From Planctomycetia bacterium (GTDB lineage: Bacteria > Planctomycetota > Planctomycetia > Pirellulales > UBA1268), in the NCBI GenBank assembly GCA_009926295.1, contig RFPF01000165.1, positions 1-6,877 on the forward strand: a DNA stretch of 6,877 nucleotides, read 5' to 3'. Shown piece by piece: positions 6,245 to 6,877 of the stretch. The translations under genes and the position numbers were made by a program. How positions within the stretch are numbered: position 1 is the first letter of the stretch; each line of letters opens with the position of its first letter. The notes under the pieces were generated by a model. That model searched no databases, had not been told where the DNA came from, and was given only the letters and a program-made list of their open reading frames with translations.

Positions 6245-6877
6245 TGAGGCTCGGCCCGCTCCTTCTGCGGCAGTGGCGGAACCGACCGGGCCGGGCCCTG
6301 GCCACGGCCGCGAGCGTGGCCGTGGCGGTGGGCGCGGTCGTGGCGACGTGGGTGTCGGCCGACGCCTCGCGGGCCGGATACCGCAGGCTCACCGAGGCGG
6401 TCGAGGGCGTGCCGGCGATCGACGTGTCGGCACGCGGCGGAGGCCGCTTCGACCATCGAGACGCTGCCACGGCTTGCCGACGTGGGCGGCGTGCGCGCGG
6501 TCGTGCCCCTCTTCTACCGCCCCACCCTGCTCCGCGTTGGCGAGAAGCGTGTGCGGCAGATCGCGGTCGGCGTCGATGCCGCGGCGCTGGTCGATACCGG
6601 CCTGCTCGAGCTGGAGTCGGGCCGGGCCTGCGTCGGCCCGGACGAGGTCGTGCTCGAGGCGGGATTCGCCGCCGCGCTGGACAAGTCGCTCGGCGACGAG
6701 GTGCTGTTCTTCGCGAGGAGGAAGATCGGCAGGCTCACGGTGGTGGGGCTGGCGAAGGGCGCCTCGATCCGGTGGTTCGCCGAGGGGGCGGGCGTGGTCG
6801 TCGACATCGCGGCCCTCGCCGACATGTCGCGGTCGCTGGGGCTGGTCGACCGCGTGCGTCTGGTGCTCGAGCCGCGG
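6244..6877 (+). CDS. ABC permease (FtsX/MacB type), frameshifted and cut by window end
   Basis: This is the membrane partner of the preceding ATPase. It begins MRLGPLLLRQWRNRPGRALA, followed by a transmembrane helix (~18-39), the usual N-terminus of FtsX/MacB-like permeases. Frame 1 continues as a soluble segment (GVPAIDVSARGGGRFD) to codon 70 at 6453. From there it becomes an Arg-rich nonsense-like translation, while the frame one base later gives a sensible periplasmic domain: IETLPRLADVGGVRAVVPLF, RVRQIAVGVDA, GDEVLFFARR, LTVVGLAKGASIRW, and so on to the window end. So one base is extra, or two are missing, near 6451-6457. Neither frame has a stop before the edge. The later transmembrane helices must lie beyond the window. 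The frameshift may be a sequencing or assembly error or a real lesion; the good coding quality after the shift favours error or a very recent mutation. Confidence 0.82.
   Translation, partial: MRLGPLLLRQWRNRPGRALATAASVAVAVGAVVATWVSADASRAGYRRLTEAVEGVPAIDVSARGGGRFDHRDAATACRRGRRARGRAPLLPPHPAPRWREACAADRGRRRCRGAGRYRPARAGVGPGLRRPGRGRARGGIRRRAGQVARRRGAVLREEEDRQAHGGGAGEGRLDPVVRRGGGRGRRHRGPRRHVAVAGAGRPRASGARAA
6301..6326 (+). repeat. Strong hairpin within the permease coding region
   Basis: GCCACGGCCGC (6301-6311) pairs with GTGGCCGTGGC (6316-6326): 11 pairs including one G-U wobble, closed by the 4-base loop GAGC. It starts 57 bases after the permease start codon and covers codons for the transmembrane helix. 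It may slow ribosomes or may simply result from repeated Val/Ala codons. Confidence 0.4.
6448..6462 (+). other. Frameshift junction in the permease gene
   Basis: The upstream frame reads TTC GAC (Phe69-Asp70 of GGGRFD), and the sensible downstream frame resumes at ATC GAG ACG from 6455. The single C at 6454 lies between the two. No classic slippery heptamer is present. A short GC hairpin, GCGGC-GGAG-GCCGC (6434-6447), lies just upstream and is a type of structure that can cause base-call errors. Confidence 0.7.

Noticed and set aside
6514..6825. Minus-strand 103-codon open frame at the right end
   Set aside because: Antisense to the permease periplasmic domain; Ser/Thr/Ala-rich with no motif.

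Overview
The window is GC-rich, densely coding bacterial DNA, most probably from a member of the Planctomycetota. The placement rests mainly on the lipoprotein at 2500-3783. The last ~127 residues of that protein match, from memory, a beta-rich domain that recurs in unnamed planctomycete proteins (an RRDYF motif preceded by ETC). High GC, scarce Shine-Dalgarno sequences and long antisense shadow frames fit this but do not prove it.

Layout. (1) Positions 1-2338, minus strand: a pyrimidine operon, transcribed right to left as pyrB (aspartate carbamoyltransferase), pyrC (class I dihydroorotase), then the first 11 codons of an NYN/YacP-like gene cut by the window edge. The pyrB stop and pyrC start overlap as TGATG, and the NYN gene begins 3 bases after the pyrC stop. 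(2) Positions 2339-2499: a divergent intergenic region with a candidate pyrB -10 box and two small inverted repeats. (3) Positions 2500-3783, plus strand: a predicted lipoprotein with a helical N-terminal part, a long Pro/Ala/Glu-rich linker and the C-terminal domain. (4) Positions 3820-5412, minus strand, convergent with it: a TolC/CzcC-type outer-membrane efflux protein with a proline-rich C-terminal tail. (5) Positions 5413-5542: a divergent promoter region with two inverted repeats. (6) Positions 5543-6877, plus strand: a MacB/LolD-type ABC ATPase, coupled through another TGATG overlap to an FtsX/MacB-type permease that runs off the window. The permease reading frame shifts by one base near 6454.

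How the genes work together. PyrB and PyrC catalyse the second and third steps of de novo UMP synthesis. The outer-membrane channel and the ABC ATPase/permease pair sit head to head and could be parts of one export or envelope-lipid/lipoprotein system. No periplasmic adaptor is present in the window, so this link is inference. No mobile elements, RNA genes or CRISPR arrays were seen, and no gene-free stretch exceeds about 160 bases.
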